A DNA stretch of 64,000 nucleotides. It comes from an uncultured Maribacter sp. Lineage in GTDB: Bacteria > Bacteroidota > Bacteroidia > Flavobacteriales > Flavobacteriaceae. Below the pieces are notes generated by a model that did no database searches, was not told where the DNA came from, and worked only from the letters and a program-made list of their open reading frames with translations. The position numbers were made by a program, and so were the translations under genes. The DNA is taken from positions 47,205 through 111,204 of the forward strand of contig NZ_CANMRY010000011.1 of the NCBI RefSeq assembly GCF_947500405.1, read 5' to 3'. Below are positions 16,334 through 25,896 of this stretch, piece after piece. Numbering within the stretch: position 1 is the stretch's first letter; each line of letters opens with the position of its first letter.

Positions 16334-16684
16334 TTAAAACTTATGCGTAAACTGGAGACCTCCATAATAAAAAAGTTGCACCCAATATATAAGCTGAAAG
16401 GGTAACGAAATAAAAAAATGTCTCCACACTATTTTTTGTTTTTGCAATAATACAATACCAGCCACAAGCGCTACTAATTGTAGAACACAAAAAACAGGAA
16501 ACAAAACCGCTTCCTGTTCCTTTAAAGTAAATGGAGAACAAATAGTAATACCTACAAAAAGTAATACCATAATTGCCGAAGGCCATAAAATAGCAACATT
16601 TACATTAAAAATATATTTTACTAATAGCCCAATTATAAGCAACGGCAGCACAAAATAAATTATATTTAAAAAGACTGTATCCAT
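16334..16684 (-). CDS. Small membrane protein
   Basis: 116 residues with four hydrophobic segments at about 5-25, 31-48, 60-80 and 88-108. The C-terminus ends in a polar GLQFTHKF. Function unknown; single gene, no family recognised. Confidence 0.62.
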   Translation of the reverse strand: MDTVFLNIIYFVLPLLIIGLLVKYIFNVNVAILWPSAIMVLLFVGITICSPFTLKEQEAVLFPVFCVLQLVALVAGIVLLQKQKIVWRHFFISLPFQLIYWVQLFYYGGLQFTHKF

Positions 16685-16815
16685 ACTAAAGAAGCTATAT
16701 ATTAAGTTAAAAAGTTCGTTTGTGTTTTTACTTCTTTTGTAAAAACAGTATTGCTTTACAAATCTCCAAAGAATATAAACTAAATACTACCCTGTTTATT
16801 GGGAAAACCTATTAC

Positions 16816-17214
16816 TTATGCTCCTAATGCAGTTATAAAGAAAATAACGGTTACATATAACCAAAATATACTAAATACCACATGTACGGTAGTTTCAAAG
16901 GTTTTGCCTTTCCAAAGTTTTGGAGAGTAGCCTACAAACTGAATAATTAGGCGCAATAACCAAAAAATACCTAAGCCTAAGGCTATTTTTTTACCTAAGG
17001 GAGTTTCTACTATTTCTGAGGCAGATGACACGCAGAGTAGTCCCATAAGAAATACGGTTACTGCAATAAAAAGTGTATGTATTTCCATCATTTGTTTGTT
17101 TACAAGACTCAAAGAAAGTAGCTCTTTTTTCCAATGGAAGTATTTTGGAAAAACAACATGTACCAATGCCAAAGCCATACATAAAACTCCAATAATTTTT
17201 AAATGAATTTGCAT
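16816..17214 (-). CDS. Four-helix membrane protein, last gene of a four-gene operon
   Basis: 132 residues with hydrophobic segments at about 3-22, 45-65, 75-95 and 108-130. Notable conserved-looking residues are VHVVFPKYFHWKKEL, MMEIHTLF and the late HVVFSIFWLY, with several His. It starts 9 bases after the methyltransferase stop, so it is very likely translated from the same mRNA. Function unknown. Confidence 0.7.
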   Translation of the reverse strand: MQIHLKIIGVLCMALALVHVVFPKYFHWKKELLSLSLVNKQMMEIHTLFIAVTVFLMGLLCVSSASEIVETPLGKKIALGLGIFWLLRLIIQFVGYSPKLWKGKTFETTVHVVFSIFWLYVTVIFFITALGA

Positions 17215-17223
17215 ACTACTTTT

Positions 17224-17976
17224 TTAAGAACTACAAAGAAAGATAGACATAAATGGGGTAAACTTGGTTTCTTTAAAAGTAGCAAAACCTGCTTCTTTAA
17301 AAGCCTTTTTCCATATATTTCGTGAAAAAAAGTGGGTAAAACCAATAGAAAATGCCAAAAAGTTGGGAATATCGCGTAAATGCTCTACGGTAATAATTTT
17401 ACCATTTGGAGCACATATTCTTTTACATTCTTTTAAAAAAAGCACCTTTTCTGCATGCGACCTAATTTCATGAACGGCGGAAAGAAGAAATACTATCGCA
17501 ACAGAATTATCTTCTAAAGGTATATGGTTGGTTTGTATTTGTTGGGTGTTTGGGTATACCAAACTTACTTTACGTGCTCTTACTATAGCAGGCTCTGTAT
17601 GTTCTTTGGCATTATAAAAATCGAACACTTGAATATTGGTTTTTGGGAAATGATTTTCTAGGATAAAACTAGTCTCATCAAAACCTGCATTTATATTTAC
17701 TATTTGTTGCGGATTTTCTTTTTTTAATCCTAGTTCCTCTAACCACGCAAAATGATAATAACCAGAAAAATCATATACATAGGCAGATACTAGCAACGGC
17801 ATTAAAAAACCATAAAGAAATACCCCAAGAATTATCCCTGTGATTACTGGTGGAATTTTAAAAAAATTTAAGGCTGCTATAAGTACTACCAACACCAACA
17901 ACCCAATTACATAAAAATGCCTATTAAAGCTTAGAATATTTAATACCCCTTGAAACTTTTTTCTTTTTTTTACCAT
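17224..17976 (-). CDS. Membrane-anchored class I SAM methyltransferase
   Basis: 250 residues. Two transmembrane segments (about residues 18-38 and 42-66) precede a Rossmann methyltransferase domain. Motif I is degenerate (VNINAGFDETS instead of a DxGxGxG), followed by VFDFYN as the acidic motif II. IPLEDNSVAIVFLLSAVHEIR is motif IV-like and ICAPNGKIITVEHLRD is motif VI. The substrate is unknown; the membrane anchor suggests a lipid or quinone-like substrate. Its ATG overlaps the DUF2071 stop by 7 bases, and the next gene starts 9 bases after its stop. Confidence 0.78.
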   Translation of the reverse strand: MVKKRKKFQGVLNILSFNRHFYVIGLLVLVVLIAALNFFKIPPVITGIILGVFLYGFLMPLLVSAYVYDFSGYYHFAWLEELGLKKENPQQIVNINAGFDETSFILENHFPKTNIQVFDFYNAKEHTEPAIVRARKVSLVYPNTQQIQTNHIPLEDNSVAIVFLLSAVHEIRSHAEKVLFLKECKRICAPNGKIITVEHLRDIPNFLAFSIGFTHFFSRNIWKKAFKEAGFATFKETKFTPFMSIFLCSS

Positions 17977-18707
17977 GCTTCTATTCTACCTTTTTTCCAG
18001 TAGTAAGGAATATTTTTAATTTCAAAAACATTTGCTAATACTGCATTTTCTAATTGCTGGTCTTTTAAGAATTTAAAATTAAAATCTATGGCTTCTACCG
18101 CTTGTGGTTTCCAGTTTTGGCGCACGCCTTCTATGATTAAAACTTCTTTCTTTTCTTTAGTATATGTAAAAGTAAACGGCAACGGGCCAGCAAATCTGCG
18201 TGCTTCTTTAAAATCTTTAAAAGGAGAATGTTTAGGTAAAGGTACCTCTGCCCTATTATTCTTTTTTACGGTTACCAAAAAGTCTGATTTTTTAGAAGAA
18301 ATACTACTGGTAGTTGCTGTTTCTTCTTGTTTAATATCTGTAGTAGTGTATTGATAATGGGTAAATATATTTCCCATAAATTCCATTTTCTTAGTATCGG
18401 TCTCGGACTTTAAAATATAGAGTCCTCGTAAATTTTTGCCTTCTTTAGTGGTGTACCGTACAAAAACACGATATCCAATTAAAAAAAAGTTATTCCCCAT
18501 AAATTTAGGAAAACCCTTAGGGCGCAAATCTTGGGTTTGCACCATAGCAACTGCTACAAAGGCATATTTGTCTTGAAAAGTGTCTAAGGTTAAACACTCT
18601 GGTATCTTATCTTGTAGTTGTTCTTTAGGTACTGCAAAAGTAAATACCAAAGAACTTTTAAAATGTGCTTCTACAGCAAAAGGGTGGTCTTTGAGTGTCC
18701 TAAACAT
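17970..18707 (-). CDS. DUF2071 (YqjF-like) protein
   Basis: 245 residues from MFRTLKDHPFAVEAHF. The DUF2071 pattern is visible as LVFTFAVPKEQL, a central FVAVAMVQTQDLRP, VFVRYTTKEGKNLRGLYIL and a late FTYTKEKKEV. The fold is related to acetoacetate decarboxylase, but no reaction is established. The ATG 39 bases inside the longest frame is chosen: it lies 7 bases after the DoxX-like stop, and the family begins there. Its stop overlaps the methyltransferase ATG, so the two are translationally coupled. Confidence 0.8.
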   Translation of the reverse strand: MFRTLKDHPFAVEAHFKSSLVFTFAVPKEQLQDKIPECLTLDTFQDKYAFVAVAMVQTQDLRPKGFPKFMGNNFFLIGYRVFVRYTTKEGKNLRGLYILKSETDTKKMEFMGNIFTHYQYTTTDIKQEETATTSSISSKKSDFLVTVKKNNRAEVPLPKHSPFKDFKEARRFAGPLPFTFTYTKEKKEVLIIEGVRQNWKPQAVEAIDFNFKFLKDQQLENAVLANVFEIKNIPYYWKKGRIEAW

Positions 18708-18714
18708 AGTTTTG

Positions 18715-19089
18715 CTAATTTTCTTGTTTTCGTAAATGAAATTCATTTACATATATAAGCACTATAAATAAAAATGCAAAAAGGGAGTTATATTTTCCCC
18801 ACAACAATAAATCTGGTACTAAAAAGTATTCTAGAATATTCATGCTGCTAATTATAACTATTTGCGTTATAGCATTTAAACGTGCCTTTATTCTAGAAAA
18901 TATCCAAATACTCATAGCAATCTCAGCTGCACCAATAGCTACTGTAAAAAAAGAACCATATTCTTCTCCTAAAATGCGACTTACAATTTCTTGATGTCTT
19001 GGTACTTGGTTTAAGACTTTACAGTAGAGTCCATTTACTAACCAAACCAGTGCAATTATGTAGGTTATTATTTTAGATAGCATTAGCAC
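18715..19089 (-). CDS. DoxX-like membrane protein
   Basis: 124 residues with four transmembrane segments at about 5-22, 46-64, 72-93 and 98-116. The pattern VWLVNGLYCKVLNQVPRHQEIVSRILG followed by GAAEIAMSIWIFS is that of the DoxX-like family (membrane proteins related to the DoxD/DoxX fold). It is the first gene of the tight group with the DUF2071 protein, the methyltransferase and a further membrane protein. No function is established. Confidence 0.8.
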   Translation of the reverse strand: MLMLSKIITYIIALVWLVNGLYCKVLNQVPRHQEIVSRILGEEYGSFFTVAIGAAEIAMSIWIFSRIKARLNAITQIVIISSMNILEYFLVPDLLLWGKYNSLFAFLFIVLIYVNEFHLRKQEN

Positions 19090-19124
19090 AAGATACCAAT
19101 TTGAAATAAGCTTTTAAAACAAAA

Positions 19125-19155
19125 CACCCTCTTTAGTTTAAAACTAAAAAGGGTG
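19125..19155 (-). terminator. ppc: Terminator of the PEP carboxylase gene
   Basis: CACCCT at 19125-19130 pairs with AGGGTG at 19150-19155, extended by TTTAGTTT/AAACTAAA, and followed on the minus strand by TTTTGTTTT. Confidence 0.8.
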
Positions 19156-19178
19156 CTCTTATAGTACATTGTATTCTC

Positions 19179-21725
19179 TTATGCCGAATTACGACTGGCA
19201 TTAATATTCCCATAAAGAGAACGTGTTACAATCTTCTCATACAATTCTTTAAAAGAAGAGTCTGCTCCAATTTTCTGTAAAGCATATTGCTGTATTACCA
19301 ATAATGGTAATACTATGTTTTCTCTAATTTTAATAGACTCTCTAGAAACTGCTTCTTTCTCCATTAAAATTTTAGAGTCTGATATTAGCAATAACATTTC
19401 TTTTGATAAATTATACTCATTTAAAAGAATTATCCAGAAATCTCCATATTCCTTATCTTCTTTCATGTAACTAGTAAGCTCAAAATAACATTTAGAAAGC
19501 GACATCATACTATTAGACATTAATGCTTTAAATACAGGAACATCTCTGTATAGTGCTTTAACCTCCTCTAGTCTACCTTGGTCTTTCATAGCTTTTATTG
19601 CTGTTCCTAAACCAAAATATCCTGGTACGTTTTGCTTTAATTGGCTCCAAGAACCAACAAAAGAAATGGCACGTAAATCTGACAGTTCTAATTTTGCTTT
19701 ATTTCCTCTTTTTCCTGGACGGCTACCAATATTAGCTTTGGTATAATATTTAAGCGTACTTCTATTTTCTAAATACGGCATAAATTTATCATGGTGCTTT
19801 AATGCATCATATTTAGAAAAACTAAGTTCTGATAGTTCTTCTATTAAACCTCTTTGGTCTTTAGAAATTACATTCTTATCTCCAAAGAAATTATTAGATA
19901 AACCTGCGGTTAATAATTGCTCACAATTATACATAAACTGTTCTTTAGTACCATAGGTACTGGTTATGGTTTGCCCTTGAATAGTTAATTGTATTTCGTT
20001 ATTTGCAATATCTTTGGTTTGCGCTGCATAAAAACGGTGTGTTTTTCCGCCTCCACGAGCTGGTGGGCCACCACGACCGTCAAAAAATATGGCTTTTACA
20101 TTGTGTTTAGCACAAACTCCAGAAAGACTTTCTTTAGTTTTTATAATAGACCAGTTGGCTTTTAAGTAACCACCATCTTTTGTACCATCAGAGAAACCAA
20201 GCATTATTGTATGCTTTTTACTTCTTTTATTTACATGTGCCATGTATTCTGGTATGCTAAATAACTTTTGCATAGTATCTTCTGAAGTGTCCATACCATT
20301 CATGGTTTCAAAAAGTGGCACTATATCAAAAGTAATTTCTTTAGAATCCCAACCACACCATCTAAATAAACCAAATACAAAAAGAACAGAGAATATATCT
20401 TCAGAATTACTAATAATATATCTTGTACACCCTTCTTGGCCGTTTTTCTCTTGTATCGCTTTTAATTGGCCAATATTCTTGATAGTATCTTGTACAATAC
20501 CTTCTTCAAAATCTTCTGCTTTTAATTGTAAATCTTTATGTAATAATAAATCTACCAATTCATCTTCTGAAAGCTCCGAAAGGTCTTCTTTTAGTAAACC
20601 ATTTTGTTTTAATATTGTTTCTACTACTTGAGTATGTATACTATGATCTTGCCTAACATCTAAAGTTGCAAAGTGGGTTTTAAAGATTTTTACTTTATCC
20701 ATAAAGTAATCTAAATCTTCTAGATAAAGCCCATGAAATTTTTCAATTAAAATGGTTTTTATTTTTTCTAAAGGACCTATAATATCTTTATAATCAACAT
20801 GTTTTTTAGGGTTAAACATGGCTGTATACAAGTTTTCTCTTAGCTCAGAAATAGAATCTTGAACAGGGCCAAAGGTTAACTTTTTTTGTAGTTTCTTTAA
20901 ATCGTTATAATAGCATTTCATTAAAGTTACACGTAACTCATCTGCAACATCACTAGTAATATCTGCCGTAACAAAAGGGTTACCATCACGGTCTCCTCCA
21001 GGCCAAAAACCTAATTTTATTATATCGTAGTTTTCAAACTCGGCGTTCTTAATATTCTTTCTTAAATAGGCATACAACTCCCCAACAGCATCATAGTACA
21101 CATTTCTAAGAATGTAAATAATATTTTTAGCCTCATCTAAAGGGGTTGGCTTTTTAGAATTTATAAGCGATGTAAGCCCTAATTGCTGTAAGGTAATATC
21201 AATATCATCTATATTATCTTCTAAAATTAATGTTCTTAATTCTGATATAATATCTAATACCGCAGGCGTATAAAATTGCGTTGGGTGTGCTGTTAAGACT
21301 AGTCTAGAACTAAAGGTTGATAATTGTTCTGCTATTTTATCCCAGCTTTTATTCTTGTCTACCAGTTCAAAATAATCTTTAATAGTAAGGTTACTACTAT
21401 GTTCAAATAATTTTGGAAATGCTGCATCTTCTACACTATCATATAACACCACTTGGCGCTCTACGTACTGGATGATACGAAACATAAAATCTATCCTATC
21501 TTTTTCGGATTTTAGATCTACATAATTCTCAAAAAAACCATCCAAAATCTCTTTTGGGTTTTTCCCCGATTTAAGTCCTTCTTGACACTGGTCTAACATT
21601 AAAGGAATTACCATTCCTACATTCTCTATGTTGCGGTAAGGCAAATTTAAAAATAGGCTATTATAGACATTAAATCTATTGGTTACCGATTTTTTAAATT
21701 CTTCTAGCCTTGGTGTTTGTTTCAT
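19179..21725 (-). CDS. ppc: Phosphoenolpyruvate carboxylase
   Basis: Cytoplasmic anaplerotic enzyme: PEP plus bicarbonate to oxaloacetate. The 848 residues are near the usual length. The catalytic His sits in VLTAHPTQF near residue 147, GFWPGGDRDGNPFVT near 240 binds the substrate, and GFSDGTKDGGY, then DGRGGPPARGGGKTH near 550 form the bicarbonate/PEP loop. NIGSRPGKRG near 665 is the other conserved Arg/Lys region. The C-terminal residues end in RNSA rather than the common RNTG. It has its own terminator and lies just downstream of the pyruvate carboxylase gene in the same direction. Confidence 0.96.
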   Translation of the reverse strand: MKQTPRLEEFKKSVTNRFNVYNSLFLNLPYRNIENVGMVIPLMLDQCQEGLKSGKNPKEILDGFFENYVDLKSEKDRIDFMFRIIQYVERQVVLYDSVEDAAFPKLFEHSSNLTIKDYFELVDKNKSWDKIAEQLSTFSSRLVLTAHPTQFYTPAVLDIISELRTLILEDNIDDIDITLQQLGLTSLINSKKPTPLDEAKNIIYILRNVYYDAVGELYAYLRKNIKNAEFENYDIIKLGFWPGGDRDGNPFVTADITSDVADELRVTLMKCYYNDLKKLQKKLTFGPVQDSISELRENLYTAMFNPKKHVDYKDIIGPLEKIKTILIEKFHGLYLEDLDYFMDKVKIFKTHFATLDVRQDHSIHTQVVETILKQNGLLKEDLSELSEDELVDLLLHKDLQLKAEDFEEGIVQDTIKNIGQLKAIQEKNGQEGCTRYIISNSEDIFSVLFVFGLFRWCGWDSKEITFDIVPLFETMNGMDTSEDTMQKLFSIPEYMAHVNKRSKKHTIMLGFSDGTKDGGYLKANWSIIKTKESLSGVCAKHNVKAIFFDGRGGPPARGGGKTHRFYAAQTKDIANNEIQLTIQGQTITSTYGTKEQFMYNCEQLLTAGLSNNFFGDKNVISKDQRGLIEELSELSFSKYDALKHHDKFMPYLENRSTLKYYTKANIGSRPGKRGNKAKLELSDLRAISFVGSWSQLKQNVPGYFGLGTAIKAMKDQGRLEEVKALYRDVPVFKALMSNSMMSLSKCYFELTSYMKEDKEYGDFWIILLNEYNLSKEMLLLISDSKILMEKEAVSRESIKIRENIVLPLLVIQQYALQKIGADSSFKELYEKIVTRSLYGNINASRNSA

Positions 21726-21797
21726 ACTTTTCTATTTCTTGCCAATGTTAATATAGATTTTGAAAAAGTAAAAATACCAAAGCTTTTTGGACAAAAA

Positions 21798-21829
21798 AAA
21801 CCCTTTTGTATTAGTAACAAAAGGGGTTT
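21798..21829 (-). terminator. pyc: Terminator of the pyruvate carboxylase gene
   Basis: AAACCCTTTTGT at 21798-21809 pairs with ACAAAAGGGGTTT at 21817-21829 (one bulge), followed on the minus strand by a run of eight T. Confidence 0.8.
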
Positions 21830-21851
21830 AATTCATTATTTTTTTTACATT

Positions 21852-24800
21852 TTATTTAAGAACTACCACCAAATCTTCAGAATTTACTAAGGAACCACCG
21901 CTTAAAATAATTCTATCTACCACACCATCTGCTGTTGCAGTAACCGAAGTTTCCATTTTCATGGCTTCTATAATAAATAAAGGCTGGTTTCTTTTTACCG
22001 CTTCTCCCTTTTTTACTAACACACTAGATAATAATCCTTGTAATGGTGCTCCTATTTCTTTTGCATTAGAAATATCCGCTTTTTTATTCTCTAATTTTTT
22101 AACCTTTACCGATGTGTTTTTTACTAACACATTACGTAACTGCCCATTTATCTTAAAGAAAATACTAACATTACCAGCCTCATCTGGTTCTCCTTTTAGC
22201 ATTAGAGAAATAAGTACTTTTTTTCCTTGGTCCAACTCTACCATTATTTCTTCTCCTACTTCCATGCCATAGAAAAAGTTTTTGGTAGGTATGTTTACAA
22301 CATTACCGTATTTAACATGGTTATTATACGCATCTGTAAATACTTTTGGGTATAGCTTATAGGATAAGAAATCGGTCATTTCTAAATTTCTTCCCATTCC
22401 TTTTTTAAATTTCCGTTTAAAGGCTTTAAATTCTTTTTCAAAATCTACAGGCTCTAAATGTGCATTTGGTCTTTCGGTATATGGTTTTTCATCTTTAAGA
22501 ACTATTTTCTGAAGTTTTTTAGGAAAACCACCAACGGGTTGCCCTAAATCTCCTCTAAAGAAATTCTTTACCGATTCTGGAAAAGAAATATCTTCTCCCC
22601 TATCTAAAATATCTTGTACTGTTAGGCTATTGCTTATCATATATTGCGCCATATCGCCAACCACCTTAGAACTTGGGGTTACCTTTACAATATCGCCAAA
22701 CATAGTATTTACCTCACCATACATTTTGGTAACTTCTGGGAATTTATCTTCTAAACCTAATGCAATTGCTTGCCCTTTTAGGTTAGAATATTGTCCGCCA
22801 GGAATTTCATGCTTATACACTTCTCCTGTCCCAGATTTTAATCCAGATTCAAAAGTATAGTAGTAATTACGTACGGTTTCCCAGTAATTAGAGTATTCTG
22901 CGAGTTTTTCTGCATTTAATATATTTTCTCTTTCATGAAAACGTAACATCTCCATTACCGAGTTAAAGTTTGGCTGCGACGTTAACCCAGATAAACCTCC
23001 TAGAGCAACATCAACCACATCTACACCTGCTTCTATGGCTTTTAAATACATTGCTGCTTGCGTAGACGAAGTATCATGTGTATGTAAGTGAATAGGAATA
23101 TTAATTTCGGATTTTAAAGTTCCTATTAACTCATAAGCAGCATTTGGTTTAAGCAAACCTGCCATATCTTTTACTCCTAAGATATGTGCTCCAGCATTTT
23201 CTATGTCTTTTGCTAGTTGCACATAATATTTAAGGTCATATTTTGTTTTAGATGGGTCTAAAATATCTCCAGTATAACAGATAGAACCTTCTGCTAAGCC
23301 TCCTGTTCTTTTGCGTACATGCTCTATACATGGTGCTAAAGATTGCATCCAGTTTAGAGAATCAAAAATACGAAAAACATCTACCCCAGTTTCCCAAGAT
23401 TTTTCTACAAACTCACCAATTAAATTATCTGGGTATGCTTTATACCCCACACCATTAGAGCCTCTAATTAGCATTTGTAATAAAAGGTTTGGCATTGCTT
23501 TACGTAATAAAGCCAAACGTTCCCAAGGATTTTCTTGTAAGAAACGTAAACAAACATCAAAGGTAGCTCCGCCCCAAACTTCCATACTAAAAATTTCTGG
23601 ATGGTTTTTTGCAAAGCCCTCTGCAACTTTAAGCATATCTATAGTACGCATTCTGGTTGCTAATAAACTCTGGTGTGCATCCCTCATTGTAGTATCTGTA
23701 AAATGCACTTTCTTTTCATTTTTTAACCACTGCGAAAATTTCTCTGGCCCTAATTCTGTCAATAGATCTTTTGTTCCCTTTGCATAGCCTTCATTTTTAG
23801 GAAATAAAGGAACTATTGGTTTAGAAAACACATGATTAGGATTATATTTTTTAACATCAGGATTACCATTTACAATAGTGTCTCCTAAAAATTGAATTAA
23901 TTTATTTACACGGTTTTTTGGCTCTATAAACTCAAATAACTTTGGCTCGTTCTGAATAAAATTAACCGTAACATCTCCATTTCTAAAAGTAGGATGCTTA
24001 AGAATGTTATTTAGGAAAGCAATATTTGTTTTTACACCACGAATTCTAAACTCTGCTAATGCTCGTATCATTTTACGACAAGAGCCATCTAAAGTTCTAC
24101 TCCTTGCCGATGCTTTTACCAACATAGAATCAAAAAAAGGAGAAATAGCAACTCCTTGATATACACTACCGGCATCTAAACGAATACCAAAACCTGATGC
24201 ACTACGGTAGGTAGTTACTACACCATAATCTGGTTTAAAATCATTTGCCGGGTCTTCTGTTGTAATTCTACATTGTAATGCATAGCCAGAAATAGTTACC
24301 GATTCTTGATTTTCTATTTTTATTTGCTTGTCGGCCAATTTATAACCTCCAGCAATAAAAATTTGCGTTTTTATAAGGTCTATATTCGTAACCATTTCGG
24401 TTACGGTATGCTCTACTTGTACTCTTGGGTTTACTTCTATAAAATAGATACTACCATCATCATCTACCAAAAACTCTACCGTACCAATATTATTATAGTT
24501 TACCGCTTTACAAATATCTTGTGCATAGGTATATAAACTATCTTTTGTTTCTTGTGGTAATCCTAAAGAGGGTGCAAACTCTATAACTTTTTGGTACCGT
24601 CTTTGTACCGAGCAATCACGCTCAAACAAATGCACCATATTCCCATGTTCATCTGCTACAATTTGAATCTCAATATGTTTTGGGTTTTCTACAAATTTTT
24701 CTAGAAAAACTGTATCATCTCCAAAAGCATTGAGCGATTCTCTACGCGCTTCTGGAAAGGCTTTTCTTAAATCTGCTTCGGTACGTATTACACGCATGCC

Positions 24801-25304
24801 ACGACCGCCACCACCAGAGGCAGCTTTTAACATTATTGGGTATCCTATTCTTTCTGCTTCTGAAAGGGCAATTTCTACTGTTGTTAAATCCTTATCGCTA
24901 CTTTGAATAATAGGAATATTGTTAGCAACTGCTACTTCTTTTGCCGTAATTTTATCTCCTAAAGCTTTTAATACAGATACCTTAGGCCCAATAAATTTTA
25001 TACCGTTATCTTCACATTTTTGAGCAAATTCTGCATTTTCGGAAAGAAAACCGTACCCTGGATGAATAGCATCTACACCATTTTCTTTAGCAACTTTTAT
25101 AATAGCCTCTATATCTAAATAAGGCTTAAGAGGTTCGTTATCTTCGCCTATTTGGTAACATTCATCTGCTTTATATCTATGTAAGGAATAACGGTCTTCA
25201 TAAGTATAAATACCAACAGTTTTTATGCCTATTTCTACACAGGCTCTAAAAATACGTATTGCTATTTCTCCCCTATTTGCAACTAAAACGGTATTGATTT
25301 TCAC
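21852..25304 (-). CDS. pyc: Pyruvate carboxylase
   Basis: ATP and biotin-dependent carboxylation of pyruvate to oxaloacetate. The 1150 residues are the full multidomain chain. A biotin carboxylase domain covers about 1-450 (KAASGGGGRGMRV, FLEKFVENPKHIEIQ, EVNPRVQVEHTVTE). A carboxyltransferase spans about 530-830 (FTDTTMRDAHQSLLATRMRT, EVWGGATFDV, HLHTHDTS). A C-terminal biotinyl domain has EAMKMET near residue 1115. The start is a GTG at 25304, just before KINTVLVANRGEIA, the family's own start. It shares no transcript with ppc because a strong terminator lies between them. Confidence 0.96.
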   Translation of the reverse strand: MKINTVLVANRGEIAIRIFRACVEIGIKTVGIYTYEDRYSLHRYKADECYQIGEDNEPLKPYLDIEAIIKVAKENGVDAIHPGYGFLSENAEFAQKCEDNGIKFIGPKVSVLKALGDKITAKEVAVANNIPIIQSSDKDLTTVEIALSEAERIGYPIMLKAASGGGGRGMRVIRTEADLRKAFPEARRESLNAFGDDTVFLEKFVENPKHIEIQIVADEHGNMVHLFERDCSVQRRYQKVIEFAPSLGLPQETKDSLYTYAQDICKAVNYNNIGTVEFLVDDDGSIYFIEVNPRVQVEHTVTEMVTNIDLIKTQIFIAGGYKLADKQIKIENQESVTISGYALQCRITTEDPANDFKPDYGVVTTYRSASGFGIRLDAGSVYQGVAISPFFDSMLVKASARSRTLDGSCRKMIRALAEFRIRGVKTNIAFLNNILKHPTFRNGDVTVNFIQNEPKLFEFIEPKNRVNKLIQFLGDTIVNGNPDVKKYNPNHVFSKPIVPLFPKNEGYAKGTKDLLTELGPEKFSQWLKNEKKVHFTDTTMRDAHQSLLATRMRTIDMLKVAEGFAKNHPEIFSMEVWGGATFDVCLRFLQENPWERLALLRKAMPNLLLQMLIRGSNGVGYKAYPDNLIGEFVEKSWETGVDVFRIFDSLNWMQSLAPCIEHVRKRTGGLAEGSICYTGDILDPSKTKYDLKYYVQLAKDIENAGAHILGVKDMAGLLKPNAAYELIGTLKSEINIPIHLHTHDTSSTQAAMYLKAIEAGVDVVDVALGGLSGLTSQPNFNSVMEMLRFHERENILNAEKLAEYSNYWETVRNYYYTFESGLKSGTGEVYKHEIPGGQYSNLKGQAIALGLEDKFPEVTKMYGEVNTMFGDIVKVTPSSKVVGDMAQYMISNSLTVQDILDRGEDISFPESVKNFFRGDLGQPVGGFPKKLQKIVLKDEKPYTERPNAHLEPVDFEKEFKAFKRKFKKGMGRNLEMTDFLSYKLYPKVFTDAYNNHVKYGNVVNIPTKNFFYGMEVGEEIMVELDQGKKVLISLMLKGEPDEAGNVSIFFKINGQLRNVLVKNTSVKVKKLENKKADISNAKEIGAPLQGLLSSVLVKKGEAVKRNQPLFIIEAMKMETSVTATADGVVDRIILSGGSLVNSEDLVVVLK

Positions 25305-25345
25305 AGTAATTATAATTTTAATTAATAGTTAGTTAGCACTAAAAC

Positions 25346-25353
25346 CAAAATTA
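25346..25353 (-). promoter_or_regulatory. Candidate -7 box of pyc (TAATTTTG)
   Basis: Minus strand TAATTTTG fits the Bacteroidota consensus TAnnTTTG, placing transcription about 35 bases before the GTG of pyc. No convincing -33 TTTG was seen. Confidence 0.4.
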
Positions 25354-25479
25354 CTGTTTTTTAAGATGGTATAATAATATGATATGTCTAAAATTCTTAA
25401 CAATTTTATTGCAATTCTAAAGTAATTATAGATTTTTTAGAGAAAAATAAAATTTAATGCGTTTTTTATTAGAAACTTG

Positions 25480-25845
25480 TTAATCCACCTTTAAGTTTAA
25501 AACTACGTTTCCTATTGCATCAATACCCAATTCATAAGTATAAAATCCTACTGATAAAGGGGTTTCTCCGACAAAATCTATAGGTTGTAAAGTATAGGTT
25601 TCTCCATCTGCTAAAATTTGCACATAGGCGTAAGAATATAATTCATCAAACTCTAGATAATCTGAATATGAATCTACAGAAATATTACTATACACATTTT
25701 CACTAGACACAACCGTAACCTCATCAAAATTTACAGTACTTGTATTTTTAATTCTAAGATTTACTTTTGATAATTTATCGTCCCTATCTGTACAACCTAC
25801 TATTGCTATAAAAACTAAAACCAGAAATACTATTTGCTTTTTCAT
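25480..25845 (-). CDS. Small lipoprotein
   Basis: 121 residues, function unknown. It has signal peptide and lipobox (FLVLVFIAIVGC), then a single beta-sandwich-like domain beginning VNLRIKNTSTVNFDEVTV, with alternating hydrophobic residues through to VVLNLKVD. The pattern is like short envelope lipoproteins that carry one immunoglobulin-type domain. It lies 51 bases from the yaaA stop on the same strand. Confidence 0.68.
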   Translation of the reverse strand: MKKQIVFLVLVFIAIVGCTDRDDKLSKVNLRIKNTSTVNFDEVTVVSSENVYSNISVDSYSDYLEFDELYSYAYVQILADGETYTLQPIDFVGETPLSVGFYTYELGIDAIGNVVLNLKVD

Positions 25846-25896
25846 ATTGATAAATTTATCCTATACTAAGGAAAACGATAGAAGAAAAAATATATT

